From CAUZIZ01 sp965222655 (lineage in GTDB: Bacteria; Acidobacteriota; UBA6911; RPQK01; JAJDTT01): a DNA stretch of 64,000 bases. The translations under genes and the position numbers were made by a program. The stretch spans positions 434,001 through 498,000 of the forward strand of contig CBDCUP010000018.1 of assembly GCA_965222655.1 (NCBI GenBank). The letters run 5' to 3'. The notes under the pieces are model-generated. The model was not told the DNA's origin. It searched no databases and was given only the letters and a program-made list of their open reading frames with translations. Of this stretch, positions 1 through 8,078 are shown one piece after another (within the stretch, counting starts at the first letter, position 1; each line of letters opens with the position of its first letter).

Positions 1-856
1 CGGGCCGCTTGGTATAACGGCAGGCGTAACGGACGGCTTGGTCGGCACTTTTCAACGACGGACCGATGAGGATATGCCAGCGCTTCTTGCGAATGTGCCC
101 CAAGAGCTTGTCCACCTCGATCCGGCGTCGGGGGTCGCTTCGAAGCCGGCGACGCACCAGGGGCTGGGACTGGTGAGCGCGGCGCACTCCGTGGAGGACG
201 TTCAACTTCCACTCCGTAGCCAGCAGGGGGGCCGGGACGAGATAGCGTTGGGGGGCGGCCTGCCAGCGATCGCCGGCGCCGTTGAGCCCTCCGGCGGTGA
301 CGATCATATGGAGATGGGGGTTCCATTTGAGGTCGGACCCGAAGGTGTGCAAGACGATGATCAGGCCTGGCAAGTAGCGCCGGCTTGGACGTCTGGCCGC
401 CAGCCAGGGCTGGCTCTTGCGCCCTCGTGGGGTGGGTCCCTGCCCGCTGAGACTCAAGACAGCATCCGCGGCGGCTCGAAACAACACGTTGAGCAGGACC
501 CGACGGTTGTCCTGGATCACCAGCCGCAGCTCCCACGGCAGGGTGAAGACCAAGTGCCGATAGGGCACCTCCAGGAGATCCGAGAGGAGCTCGTCGCACC
601 ACTGGTCGGTGCGGACCTTCCCGCAGCTGGAACAGAAGACCGATTTGCAGCTGTGGGGTACGACCTTGACGGTAGGACAGTTGGAGCACCCAAACAAATG
701 CAGCCCCAGTTTCGCGGTCCGGCACGACAGCATCCGGGAGACATGGTGGTGGACTGCCCGCCGCACCTGTCCCCCTTTCCAGGCGATGTAGCGCTGGAAG
801 TTGTTGCTCGTCAAGAGGATCTCCGCGATGGCGATCGGACCGCCCCACCGGCTCAT
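1..856 (-). CDS. IS91-family rolling-circle transposase (partial)
   Basis: The first 285 residues of a Y2/HUH-type transposase are encoded on the minus strand; the start codon is the reverse complement of CAT at 854-856, as in the complete 437-residue copy at 30865-32178. Visible family features are the N-terminal cysteine cluster (CSNC, then CKSVFCSSCG) and the HUH motif in NPHLHMIVTAGG. The C-terminal third, including the YAC-type catalytic tyrosine region, is off the window. The long open frame on the opposite strand is a shadow of this gene. Confidence 0.85.
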   Translation of the reverse strand, partial: MSRWGGPIAIAEILLTSNNFQRYIAWKGGQVRRAVHHHVSRMLSCRTAKLGLHLFGCSNCPTVKVVPHSCKSVFCSSCGKVRTDQWCDELLSDLLEVPYRHLVFTLPWELRLVIQDNRRVLLNVLFRAAADAVLSLSGQGPTPRGRKSQPWLAARRPSRRYLPGLIIVLHTFGSDLKWNPHLHMIVTAGGLNGAGDRWQAAPQRYLVPAPLLATEWKLNVLHGVRRAHQSQPLVRRRLRSDPRRRIEVDKLLGHIRKKRWHILIGPSLKSADQAVRYACRYTKRP

Positions 857-979
857 GGGCAGCGATGCTCCTCTCCACCAGCAAGCGTGTCAAGTAGCCT
901 CCCTTTCCGTCCTCGGCTGCCACGTCCCAAAACTACCTTTTACGGCCAGGGGCCGTCGGCACGTAGTGCCTACTCTAAA
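1..979 (-). mobile_element. IS91-family element, 5' part, cut by window edge
   Basis: The reverse complement of this stretch matches the start of the complete IS91-like element at about 30743-32325 through the transposase start and upstream leader. Identity ends at TTTAGAGTAGGC (979 here, about 30743 in the other copy), which marks the end upstream of the transposase, equivalent to terIS of IS91. The other end lies outside the window. The element abuts thyX, whose first third is missing, so the insertion (or a one-ended rolling-circle event) replaced the 5' part of that gene. Confidence 0.85.
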
Positions 980-980
980 G

Positions 981-1541
981 AACATTCTCAGCGTCAAGCA
1001 CGGATCCGTTCTTGAGCATGCCTCGGTGTCATTCATCTTCTCCGATGTAAGCAGGGTTTTCACCCATGAGCTCGTTCGGCACCGACCAGGTGTGGCGATC
1101 TCTCAAGAATCACTCCGGTTCGTCCGGCTCGAAGATCTGGGGCAGTGGCTTCCTACGGTCATTCGAGAGGATAGACAAGCCGTGGAAATATTCGGCGAAA
1201 CATACAAGCACTTAGAGAAGCTGCAAAGGGAGCTGGCAGAGCATTTCAGGCTCGACGAAGAAGGTATCGCGTTCTCGGCGAAGAAGACCATTACGTCGGC
1301 AATGCGCCGCGTGGCTCCAATTGGGTTGGCGACAACCATTGGCTGGACAGCTAATTTTCGAACACTGCGCTGGTTATTGGAAATGCGCACCCATCCCTCG
1401 GCAGAAGAGGAAATCAGGCTGGTGTTCGCCCAGGTTGGGCGGATTCTTTGCAGTAGATATCCTCATGTATTTGGTGACTTTGCTGTGGAGCACAGGGAGA
1501 ACCAGCCGCCTAGCTATGTTGCTGAAAACAGCAAGGTGTGA
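981..1541 (+). pseudogene. thyX: Flavin-dependent thymidylate synthase ThyX, 5' truncated by IS91
   Basis: ThyX methylates dUMP to dTMP using FADH2 and is common in phage genomes. The frame reads HGSVLEHASVSF, then the ThyX signature region HELVRHRPGVAISQESLRF, which matches the RHR...S...S.R family motif, and continues to a normal C-terminus (stop TGA 1539-1541). About 60 N-terminal residues are missing: the frame runs without a stop into the IS91 end at 979. A chimeric read-through start inside IS91 exists but would not restore the flavin-binding N-terminus. It is upstream of, and codirectional with, the RuvC-like gene, so it was probably part of the early operon of the outer prophage. Confidence 0.85.
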
Positions 1542-1567
1542 CGACCCGCCAAGACGGAGGAGAGTGA

Positions 1568-2113
1568 ATGATTTACATCGGAATCGACCCAGGGCTCTCG
1601 GGTGGAATCGCGATCCTGAATCACCCGGAAGGATTTCAAGGCAGCCTGCGTGTCTTCAAGATGCCGCCGACTGAAGCGGACCTGGTGGGTACCCTTCGTC
1701 CTTTCGCCCCTGGGTGGCAACCCATGGCAGAAGAACATCGGGGGAAAGACGACGAGGGGACTGCTCACTGGACTTCAGGGGACACGGTGATGGTCTGGGT
1801 CGAGAAGGTGGGCGCCATGCCCACCGACGGGCGGGCGTCTCTGGCTAAGTTCATGACGAACTACGGACTGATACGCGGCATCCTGGCAACCCTAGGTATC
1901 AGGCGCGAGTTCGTTAGGCCGGTGGACTGGCAGCGGATCGCCGGAATAAAGCGCAAGCCGAAGGAGAAGCGTACCCCATGGAAGAACCGTCTGAAGCAGC
2001 GGGCGCAGGAGCTGTTCCCCGGGGCGAAGTTTACACTGGCGACGGCCGACGCTGCTTTGATTGCTGAGGCCTGCCGGCGGGAACAGCACAACACAGGGGG
2101 GCCCGAGGAATGA
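1568..2113 (+). CDS. RuvC-like Holliday-junction resolvase of phage type
   Basis: This 181-residue protein has the RNase-H-fold acidic pattern of RuvC-like endonucleases. Asp7 lies in IGIDPGLSGG, Glu79 in VEKVGAMP and Asp161 in TADAALIAE, and the interior (TNYGLIRGIL) fits the family. Such enzymes cut branched DNA before packaging or during recombination. The start ATG 1568 has GGAGGAG eight bases upstream. It is 26 bp after the thyX remnant, and its stop overlaps the next start by four bases (ATGA), so the genes are translationally coupled. The assignment rests on motifs only; the substrate is inferred. Confidence 0.75.
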   Translation: MIYIGIDPGLSGGIAILNHPEGFQGSLRVFKMPPTEADLVGTLRPFAPGWQPMAEEHRGKDDEGTAHWTSGDTVMVWVEKVGAMPTDGRASLAKFMTNYGLIRGILATLGIRREFVRPVDWQRIAGIKRKPKEKRTPWKNRLKQRAQELFPGAKFTLATADAALIAEACRREQHNTGGPEE

Positions 2114-2697
2114 CGTGCATTGTGGGAATGGAGCACGAAGGGGAGGTTTGGATCGGTGGAGACAGTGCCGGGATCGCGGGCGCTCACCTGATGCTCAGAG
2201 ACGACAAGAAGGTGTTTTCCCGGAAAATCCCAAAGGAGAAAACGGGGATGGTCTTTGGGTTCGAGAACTCGGTGCGGATGGGACAGCTTCTGCAGTACAG
2301 ATTGGAGATCCCCAAGTTTACGGAGGGCACAGACGAGTTTTCCTGGATGGCCACGGACTTCGTCGAGGCGATGCGGCTCACCTTTATGTCTGGGGGATAC
2401 ATGCCAGGTAATGGCGCTACAGGGTTCAATCAGCCACTGGTGTCGTCTTTTCTGGTCGGGTTTCACGGGAAGCTGTTTCTGGTCGAAGACACGGGTCAGG
2501 TGGGAAGGTCCAAGTTCCCCTTCTACGCTGTGGGAGCGGGTCGGGACGCTGCCCTGGGAGCGATGAACATCCTGGTGGAGCATCCGTGTTTTCAGGGTCC
2601 GCATGAAATCCTTACTCTGGCGCTGAAGGCCGCCCAGCGTTTCAGCAGTTGCGTCAGAGGACCGTTCCACATTGTCAGCAGCGGGGCGAACCAGTGA
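2110..2697 (+). CDS. Proteasome-like N-terminal nucleophile (Ntn) hydrolase
   Basis: The 195-residue product begins MTCIVGMEHEGEVWIGGDSA. Removal of Met1 would expose Thr2 as the N-terminal nucleophile, followed by the conserved GD (residues 17-18) and a Lys in DDKKVF near residue 34. This is the Thr1-Asp17-Lys33 arrangement of proteasome beta and HslV subunits. A later YAVGAGRDAALGAM block resembles the GSG region of the family. The length matches HslV/beta subunits. It sits between the resolvase and a membrane protein with 4-bp overlaps on both sides, so it belongs to the phage operon. No regulatory ATPase is seen nearby. Function in the phage is unknown. Confidence 0.6.
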   Translation: MTCIVGMEHEGEVWIGGDSAGIAGAHLMLRDDKKVFSRKIPKEKTGMVFGFENSVRMGQLLQYRLEIPKFTEGTDEFSWMATDFVEAMRLTFMSGGYMPGNGATGFNQPLVSSFLVGFHGKLFLVEDTGQVGRSKFPFYAVGAGRDAALGAMNILVEHPCFQGPHEILTLALKAAQRFSSCVRGPFHIVSSGANQ

Positions 2698-3482
2698 ATG
2701 ATCTGGTCGCTGTCCACTACCTCTACGCCGCGGCCGCCTTCACCATCTACGGCTATCTGCTTTACCGCGGCTACAAGGCCAAGATGCTGCGACCCTTCGC
2801 CGTCTTCTATCTGTACGTGGGGGCAACGGCACTCTGTCTACTCGCGAAATGGACCGCGTTCCTGTGGGCTGGCGGTGGCAGCTTTCTGTACTACTACACC
2901 CACCACGCAGCCAACACCATCCACGCCGGATTCGAGTGCGCACTGCTGGTGAAGCTCTACACCCTCGTACGCCAAAGCGACGTTGGCAGCGGCATCACAA
3001 ACGCAGCCCGGCTCTTTGTGGTCGCGTTGCTCGTCCTCGCATCCAAGCAGCTCGTCCAGGAGGTAACCCTCTCAACGCTCGTCCTCTACGCCCAGCTGGT
3101 TCTGTTGCTGCAAATTCACAAGCACCTGATATTCGGCAGGGTTAGCCTTGGGAGGAACTGGGGCGGGATTCTCGCCGGGCTCTTCTTGCTGGTCCTCATC
3201 AAATCAGACCACTTTGGGATGAGGCTCCTCAATCACCTCACACGAGAGCAGTGGGCCTCGCAACTTCAGCTAATCGAGTGGGCTCCCTGGCTGTCCTACC
3301 TGCTCGCCATGCGAAAGCGCGATACAACGCGCTCTAGCACATGGGCGGGCAGTCTGGCGGTGGCGGGTCACCTGGGCAGCACCAGGCGGGTTCGACACGC
3401 TGGGCGTCCCCGGTTCCGGTCCCCACGGCTAAGAACAACAACACCAGCAACAGGGCGGATACAGAAAGCAGGAATCTCATGA
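2694..3482 (+). CDS. Polytopic membrane protein of unknown function
   Basis: I place the start at GTG 2694, which overlaps the preceding TGA (GTGA). About seven hydrophobic segments follow, for example YAAAAFTIYGYLLYRGY, FYLYVGATALCLL, FECALLVKLYTLV, LFVVALLVLA, TLVLYAQLVLLLQI, ILAGLFLLVLI and WLSYLLAM. The last 60 residues are Arg/Thr/Ser-rich and less protein-like, so the true C-terminus could be shorter if a sequence error is present. It could be a phage envelope-modifying protein, but I recognise no family. Confidence 0.55.
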   Translation: MNDLVAVHYLYAAAAFTIYGYLLYRGYKAKMLRPFAVFYLYVGATALCLLAKWTAFLWAGGGSFLYYYTHHAANTIHAGFECALLVKLYTLVRQSDVGSGITNAARLFVVALLVLASKQLVQEVTLSTLVLYAQLVLLLQIHKHLIFGRVSLGRNWGGILAGLFLLVLIKSDHFGMRLLNHLTREQWASQLQLIEWAPWLSYLLAMRKRDTTRSSTWAGSLAVAGHLGSTRRVRHAGRPRFRSPRLRTTTPATGRIQKAGIS

Positions 3483-3571
3483 CACGCACCTCCGAAAAGC
3501 CCCAGTTTAGGACAGAGGGGCGACAGAACTCTTCACCAAAGATTCACCCAAGGAAACGAAAGGAGTCAGAA

Positions 3572-3805
3572 ATGGAACACTCAGAGATGAGACTCATGGA
3601 CCGTCTACACGGGGATATCAAGATTCAGTGGAACCCAGCCAACACAGATGAGGTATCGGCGGCTAGAAAGGCCTTTGATGACGCTAAGGCCAAGGGTATG
3701 GCCTTCTTCAAGATGAAGAAGAGTGGAGACCAGGGAAGGTCTATACGTTCCTTCGACGCAAAGGCCAAGCGAATTGTTGGTGTCCCTCAGATTTGCGGGG
3801 GTTAG
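3572..3805 (+). CDS. Small conserved phage protein, unknown function
   Basis: The start ATG 3572 is preceded by AAAGGAG, giving 77 residues. The central region (AARKAFDDAKAKGMAFFKMK) and the ending FDAKAKRIVGVPQICGG look like a short phage protein type in which an acidic/aromatic N-terminal half is followed by a phosphate- or nucleotide-loop-like GG terminus. The role is unknown. The stop TAG overlaps the region where the next gene starts. Confidence 0.55.
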   Translation: MEHSEMRLMDRLHGDIKIQWNPANTDEVSAARKAFDDAKAKGMAFFKMKKSGDQGRSIRSFDAKAKRIVGVPQICGG

Positions 3806-3807
3806 TT

Positions 3808-4350
3808 GTGTGGATAGCGACGAACAACAACGCTACAACAACCGATTACCATTGGTCGTGGTCGAGCAATACGACAGACTCAACTACAGCAACGGAATAT
3901 TGGACAGTAACAGATGACGGCACGGTGAACAGAAACAACTTGATCCTTACCAGCTACCAGTTTCCACGGGAGTATATGGCCGCAGAACCACCACGGCCCG
4001 CAGTAATTCGAAACCCAGCTCCATACCAAGCTGCAGTCGCCGAGGACGCCCAAGAGAAGGGCGAGAAACTCCTGAAAGACATCATCGGCGATGAGGCCTA
4101 CATAGAGTACCGAGCGCGCGGCCACATCGACGTTGTGAGCGTCAAGCACGAGAACCTGGTCTACCGCATCCGCCCCCGCGATGAAATCCAGCTCTGCGAC
4201 CGCTTCGGAAACTACAAAGGTCGAACCTTGTGCATTCATCCACAAGACCGTTTGGTCGACGGGGATGAGGTTGTCGCTCACCTGATGCTCTGTCGCTACA
4301 ACGAAGACCTACTGTGGAAGACGGCAAACGAATGGGAAAGAGCCGCTTGA
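3808..4350 (+). CDS. Unknown phage protein, 180 aa
   Basis: The chosen start is GTG 3808, just after the upstream stop (a TTG at 3793 is possible). The N-terminal 55 residues are rich in Thr, Asn, Ser and Trp, with no obvious domain. From FPREYMAAEPPRPAVIRNP onward the protein is charged and globular, with a repeated pattern around YRIRPRDEIQ and TLCIHPQDRL. No catalytic motif was recognised. It is part of the early cluster between the membrane protein and the zinc-finger protein. Confidence 0.5.
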   Translation: MWIATNNNATTTDYHWSWSSNTTDSTTATEYWTVTDDGTVNRNNLILTSYQFPREYMAAEPPRPAVIRNPAPYQAAVAEDAQEKGEKLLKDIIGDEAYIEYRARGHIDVVSVKHENLVYRIRPRDEIQLCDRFGNYKGRTLCIHPQDRLVDGDEVVAHLMLCRYNEDLLWKTANEWERAA

Positions 4351-4390
4351 TTAAGCGGGGCCGTCCAGCGGGGCGAGCGAGAGGAAATGT

Positions 4391-4642
4391 ATGACGAAAA
4401 ACCGCGACTCTCTACCCACGAGCGAGCTGGAACTTCCAATGCCAGATGTGAAGGAGTCGAGAGGCTTCGGCTTCTCGCCGATGGTGCTGCGAGTGGCCAT
4501 GATGTTGGAGAGGTTGGTTGAGCAGGAGTACCACGGGAGCGTCACGGTCAACTTCAGCCATGGGAAGATTGCCGACAATTTCAAAGGCGTCCGTTTCTTC
4601 AATAGCGCTGGGGATTCTCTTGGAATAACAGATGACCACTGA
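4391..4642 (+). CDS. Small hypothetical protein
   Basis: This 83-residue frame starts at ATG 4391 with GAGAGGA seven bases upstream. Its stop overlaps the first codons of the next gene (ATG 4632), which is typical of phage operons. No motif was recognised; the middle part (PMVLRVAMMLERLVEQEYHG) is predicted helical. Confidence 0.5.
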   Translation: MTKNRDSLPTSELELPMPDVKESRGFGFSPMVLRVAMMLERLVEQEYHGSVTVNFSHGKIADNFKGVRFFNSAGDSLGITDDH

Positions 4643-5222
4643 AGAACGCCTCGACTTCTCCATTCGCCTCGCAACGATGGAGTTCCAACGGCTGAGGGCC
4701 GGGGATTGGCTCAATCTACGAGAAGACTTGGCGGGATTCCTTTCTGCCGGGGCGGGTCAATCCGAGCCGCTGGAGGCATTCGGTGGGGTTGGTGTCGGCC
4801 CGCTGGAGCAACCGTTGCCGCGTGACTTTCCGGAAAAGGCCTTCCGTGCCCTTCAGAGGGACCTCGCTGATGTGTTGGAGGCGTTTGCTTATTGGGACGG
4901 CAGCCCCAGAGAACCGGAGACAGCAAGAGTAGGGCAAGTAAAGACGAAGAAGTTATCCACACTGCGCTACGCTGTGCTTCCGATCCAGGACGGGGCTATG
5001 CTTTCGGTCCAAGGGTCTGTCCGGGATACCTTCTTGGCGCGGCTCTTCTTCCTACTGGCTCAGCAGCCCCGGGGTAAGATACGGTCCTGCCCCGAATGCG
5101 GGACCATCTTCTATCGGAAGGGCAAGCAGCTGTACTGCTCAAGGGCCTGCGTCAACCGCGTGAGCGCACGAACTTTCAAGCAGAAGCACAAGGCACCTCT
5201 ACCCTTGCTTCCCCCTCCTTGA
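4632..5222 (+). CDS. CGNR-like zinc-finger protein
   Basis: The 196-residue protein ends with a treble-clef or ribbon-like cysteine motif, CPECGTIFYRKGKQLYCSRA, followed by a basic stretch (residues 150-190). This resembles the C-terminal zinc finger of the CGNR family, whose members are putative transcription regulators. The N-terminal 130 residues are helical and of unknown function. A similar arrangement (helical body plus CxxC...CxxC basic tail) occurs in the unrelated gene at 58339-59340. It overlaps the preceding gene by 11 bp. Confidence 0.55.
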   Translation: MTTEERLDFSIRLATMEFQRLRAGDWLNLREDLAGFLSAGAGQSEPLEAFGGVGVGPLEQPLPRDFPEKAFRALQRDLADVLEAFAYWDGSPREPETARVGQVKTKKLSTLRYAVLPIQDGAMLSVQGSVRDTFLARLFFLLAQQPRGKIRSCPECGTIFYRKGKQLYCSRACVNRVSARTFKQKHKAPLPLLPPP

Positions 5223-5224
5223 CC

Positions 5225-5295
5225 CTGTCACCCTATTCTGTCACCCTAATAGTGGCTCACCGGAACAAACCGCGGCCGACCTACACTAGGTCGCG
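5225..5295. repeat. Tandem CTGTCACCCTA repeat and short hairpin
   Basis: CTGTCACCCTA occurs at 5225-5235 and again at 5238-5248. A 7-bp stem follows, CGACCTA (5277-5283) with TAGGTCG (5287-5293). No T tract follows, so an operator or protein-binding site is as likely as a terminator. The sequence lies between the zinc-finger gene and the next small frame; nothing else coding is visible in 5223-5384. Confidence 0.45.
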
Positions 5296-5384
5296 GTCTC
5301 TCTACTGATTCCCCGACCTAGTCGACAATCTGACGCGAGCGGCCTCCGAGCTCCTTAAAAACGTTGAGGTTGGCCGCTTGATCT

Positions 5385-5705
5385 ATGGCTCCAATGACAA
5401 CCTGGGGACACGCGCTGATTACTCCCGACGGAGCAGAGATCAGGGTGCCGAAGTCCGCCTTTCCCAAGCTCAAGAGGCTAGGCTTACTTGTCGGACGCAA
5501 GGCTGAGCTATCGCCGCTCATCTATCAATTCCTTGACCCTGTGTTCGACACGTTGACCGATGGGCTACGCCACTTACTCGGTCCCGACCTCTCAGGGCCT
5601 GAATGGGTGCAGTGTAACTGCCGAGAGTGCAAGGAAAAGTTGATTCATGGGGGTTCTATTTGTTTCAGAGAGCGAAGGTTAACGCTTGGATCATCAAACA
5701 CTTAG
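5385..5705 (+). CDS. Hypothetical protein, last gene before the nested element
   Basis: The 106-residue frame contains a CNCRECKEKL cluster near its end that could bind a metal. The start ATG 5385 has only a weak GAGG-like sequence about 20 bases upstream, so the start is uncertain. It ends 45 bp before the repeat that I take as the left boundary of the satellite. Its C-terminus may therefore have been altered by that integration. Confidence 0.4.
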   Translation: MAPMTTWGHALITPDGAEIRVPKSAFPKLKRLGLLVGRKAELSPLIYQFLDPVFDTLTDGLRHLLGPDLSGPEWVQCNCRECKEKLIHGGSICFRERRLTLGSSNT

Positions 5706-5749
5706 ACCAAAAGAAACCAAAAGGTGTTTCAAGTGGATCTGGTGCCGAT

Positions 5750-5782
5750 TGTTACCTAAATGTTACCTAAATGGTACCTAAA
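5750..5782 (+). repeat. Three tandem 11-bp repeats, putative left att/arm site
   Basis: TGTTACCTAAA occurs at 5750-5760 and 5761-5771, and TGGTACCTAAA at 5772-5782, directly before the integrase start at 5796. Two further units (TGTTACCTAAG, TGTTACCTAGG) lie at 19275-19296. Tandem short repeats next to an integrase are typical of core or arm-type recombinase sites. Confidence 0.6.
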
Positions 5783-5795
5783 AGGAGGTTGGAAA

Positions 5796-6988
5796 ATGCC
5801 AAAAGTAAGACTGACTGACGCGCTCATCAGGTCGCTGAAAGCGGACGAGCAGACCGATTTCTGGGACACGAATTTCCCGATTGGCTCCTTCGGTGTCCGG
5901 GTCAATCCGGGAGGCCGGAAGGCATTCATACTCATGTATCGTGCCGGCGGCAAGCAGCTTCGGAGACTGACGTTGGGGGTCTACCCGGTCATGAGCCTTG
6001 CGGAAGCCCGGAGTGAAGCGCTGACGCTGATTGCTCAGGTTTCCCAGGGCCGGGACCCGCGACAGGAACAGCTTTCCAGGGAAACCTTCGGCTGGTTGGC
6101 TGAGCAGTTCATGGAGCGCCATGCCGTTCCCAATTACAGGCCCTACACCATCCTGCTCTGCAAGTGCGTCCTTAACAAGTATTTCCTACCCTTTTGGCGA
6201 GAGCGACCCTTCCTGGAGATTAAGCGGGGCGATGTGGTTGAACGTATCGATTTCATTGCCTACAAGCGCAAGGCCCCTATTATGGCGAACCGCGCCCGCG
6301 ATCGGCTGCACTGCATCTTCAACTTTGCCATCAAGAAAGGGATAGCACCGAAGGCTGGCCCAATCCCTGCACCCACGTAGAAAAGCCGGGAACCGAGCGG
6401 AGCGGTGACCGATTCCTGAAAAACGACGAGATCCGGAAGCTCTGGACTGCACTGGGCCAAGCAAGGGCACCGGATGCGTCCGTTTACCGTCTCTTGCTGC
6501 TCACAGGGCAGCGAAGCGGCGAAGTCAGGCAGATGCGCTGGGATCTGATAGATGAAGACGGGGTGTGGACCATTCCGGCAGAGGTCGCGAAAAACGGCAG
6601 AACTCACAAGGTGCCCCTGTCGAAACAGGCGCTCGCGGTGATTGAGGCACAGGCGCGGTGCTCTGAGTGGGTCTTTCCGTCGAATACCGACCACAGCGAG
6701 CCCATCGCCAGGTTTCGGATTTCCAGGCTGACTAAACGGTTGGTTATAGGAGACCATTTCACAGCTCACGATTTGAGGAGGACCTGCGCGACCAATCTCA
6801 GCCAGCTCGGCGTCGATGATGCGACGATAGCCCGAATTCTCAACCACAGCTGGGCCGATCGCAACATCACGTCGGTGTACAACCGCTGGGGCAAGCTGCC
6901 CGAGATGCGCCTGGCCTTAGAGCGCTGGGGCTCGCGGCTCGAGCAGATCGTCAGCGGTGCGCCGGCCAAGGTGGTCAATATCCGGTAA
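5796..6988 (+). pseudogene. int: P4-type tyrosine recombinase (integrase), frameshifted
   Basis: The N-terminal domain (RLTDALIRSLKADEQTDFWD, then GVRVNPGGRKAFILMYR) is the arm-binding domain of P4/CP4-57-type integrases. The first frame runs 5796-6380. The rest (LKNDEIRKLW onward to 6988) is in another frame; homology joins them near 6345-6358, where NPCTHVEKPG should follow KKGIAPK. The catalytic residues are present in the second part: Arg in LTGQRSGEV, HDLRR, His in LNHSWAD and Tyr in SVYNRW. A one-base indel, either real or a sequencing error, therefore inactivates an otherwise complete 397-residue-class enzyme. The start ATG 5796 has AAAGGAGG nearby. Confidence 0.85.
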
Positions 6989-7018
6989 TTGGTTTCAGGC
7001 TGAAACTCATTTTTTCAA

Positions 7019-7050
7019 GGGGTGGGGAATGGTTCCCTGCCCCTTTTTTT
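7019..7050 (+). terminator. Rho-independent terminator after integrase
   Basis: GGGG at 7019-7022 pairs with CCCC at 7040-7043 and GGGAA pairs with TTCCC, with wobble pairs between them. The hairpin is followed directly by seven T residues (7044-7050). It lies 30 bp after the integrase stop and just before the AlpA gene, so it separates the int transcript from the replication operon. Confidence 0.75.
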
Positions 7051-7066
7051 ATGGAGGAAAGGGCAA

Positions 7067-7288
7067 ATGCGAAAAGACATGAAGTTTTTACGGATGAAGG
7101 ACGTGTGTGAGAGGGTCGGCCTTGGCCGAACCACCGTCTGGCGGCTGACAAAAGAGGGGAAGTTTCCGGCGAGCCATCTCCTGGGCTCAAGGTCGATCGG
7201 GTGGCTCGAGAGCGACGTGGAGAAGTGGATGAAGAACCGACCAGGTGGCGACAGCCTGAGAAAAAATCCAGACCTTGAAACAGCCTGA
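7067..7288 (+). CDS. alpA: AlpA-family helix-turn-helix regulator
   Basis: The 73-residue protein has the AlpA pattern: KFLRMKDVCERVGLGRTTVW (winged HTH), then FPASHLLGSRSIGWLESDVE and WMKNRP. AlpA proteins act as excisionases or activators of integrase in P4-like satellites and cryptic elements. ATG 7067 has GGAGG 11 bases upstream. It follows the integrase terminator and is probably the first gene of the rightward transcript. An incomplete homologue is seen at 57013-57533 in the right-hand element. Confidence 0.85.
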   Translation: MRKDMKFLRMKDVCERVGLGRTTVWRLTKEGKFPASHLLGSRSIGWLESDVEKWMKNRPGGDSLRKNPDLETA

Positions 7289-7367
7289 TACCTTATGGAA
7301 CATAACCTGTTCTGTATCAGTTGTTTACAGTTGACAGGTCCGACCTAAATAGGACATTACTGGAAGT

Positions 7368-7601
7368 ATGAAAGCATCAAAACCCCGCAAAGAAATGTGT
7401 CGCGAGGTCCACGAAATCACCCGCCATAGTCGCATCGAAGAGCTTCCGACGTTGCTGACTGCCGAGGAGGTTGGATGTTTCCTTGGGCTCTCCATGCAAA
7501 GCATCTACTTGATGTTGCGTTCCGGTGACCTTGAGCACCGCCGATATGGGCGCATGATCCGGATCCCGCGAACGGCCCTTGAGGGTTTGCCGGTTGTGTG
7601 A
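7368..7601 (+). CDS. Excisionase-like helix-turn-helix protein
   Basis: The 77-residue product carries LLTAEEVGCFLGLSMQSIYL followed by MLRSGDLEHRRYGRMIRIPR, the HTH_17/excisionase pattern in which a helix-turn-helix precedes a short beta wing. Together with the AlpA-like gene it gives the element two small DNA-binding regulators. A 79-bp gap precedes it and the next small gene follows within 2 bp. Confidence 0.7.
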   Translation: MKASKPRKEMCREVHEITRHSRIEELPTLLTAEEVGCFLGLSMQSIYLMLRSGDLEHRRYGRMIRIPRTALEGLPVV

Positions 7602-7602
7602 G

Positions 7603-7758
7603 GTGGACCGGCGGGAACCAGACGAGGTTGACCGCATCGAGCTGGAGATACTGAATCAGATTCTCAAAATGGTGGACCGATTGTCCGACCAGCAGCGCGA
7701 AATACTTGAGGGCATAGTCGACTTGAAACGTCAGGCCACCGGAACGACGGAAGTATGA
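7603..7758 (+). CDS. Small coiled-coil protein
   Basis: GTG 7603 opens a 51-codon frame with heptad-like content (EVDRIELEILNQILKMVDRL, then SDQQREILEGIVDL). Its stop TGA overlaps the next ATG (ATGA at 7755-7758). The tight packing between two supported genes is the main evidence. No family was recognised. Confidence 0.45.
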   Translation: MDRREPDEVDRIELEILNQILKMVDRLSDQQREILEGIVDLKRQATGTTEV

Positions 7759-8078
7759 CCGAGGAACGGATGCCGTTCGGTAGGTTCGGTGGTCAGCCCA
7801 TCCGAGCCATACCCGACGACTACCTGAGATGGCTGCTCACGATCAACCTGCAGCCGTCGCTACGGGGCACGATCGAGGGCGAGCTGGAATCACGCGGGAT
7901 TTCTACCGCTACGCCAGAGCCACCACCGCCAGAACCAACCGAGCGCCACGGTCAGGCTGATCAGCCGCAGCTGAGCGCCGAAGAGAAGCAGGCCATGATC
8001 ACGCTCAACGCGGTGGGGCGGTTGTTTGAGCGCAATTATTTCGCCCGCCAGGCGCGGCGCAAGGGTAAGAACGCATGA
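7755..8078 (+). CDS. DUF3820-like protein
   Basis: The 107-residue protein begins with MPFGRFGGQPIRAIPDDYLR-type sequence and continues WLLTINLQPSLRG. This is the pattern of DUF3820, short proteins often found near phage and recombination genes. A Pro-rich linker (residues 53-65) precedes a helical C-terminal part. The stop overlaps the primase start by four bases. Confidence 0.6.
   Translation: MTEERMPFGRFGGQPIRAIPDDYLRWLLTINLQPSLRGTIEGELESRGISTATPEPPPPEPTERHGQADQPQLSAEEKQAMITLNAVGRLFERNYFARQARRKGKNA

Noticed and set aside
38..1015. Long open frame on the + strand over the IS91 element (and its twin at 30733-31887 on -)
   Set aside because: It is antisense to the IS91 transposase in both copies and shows no family pattern; a shadow frame due to high G+C.
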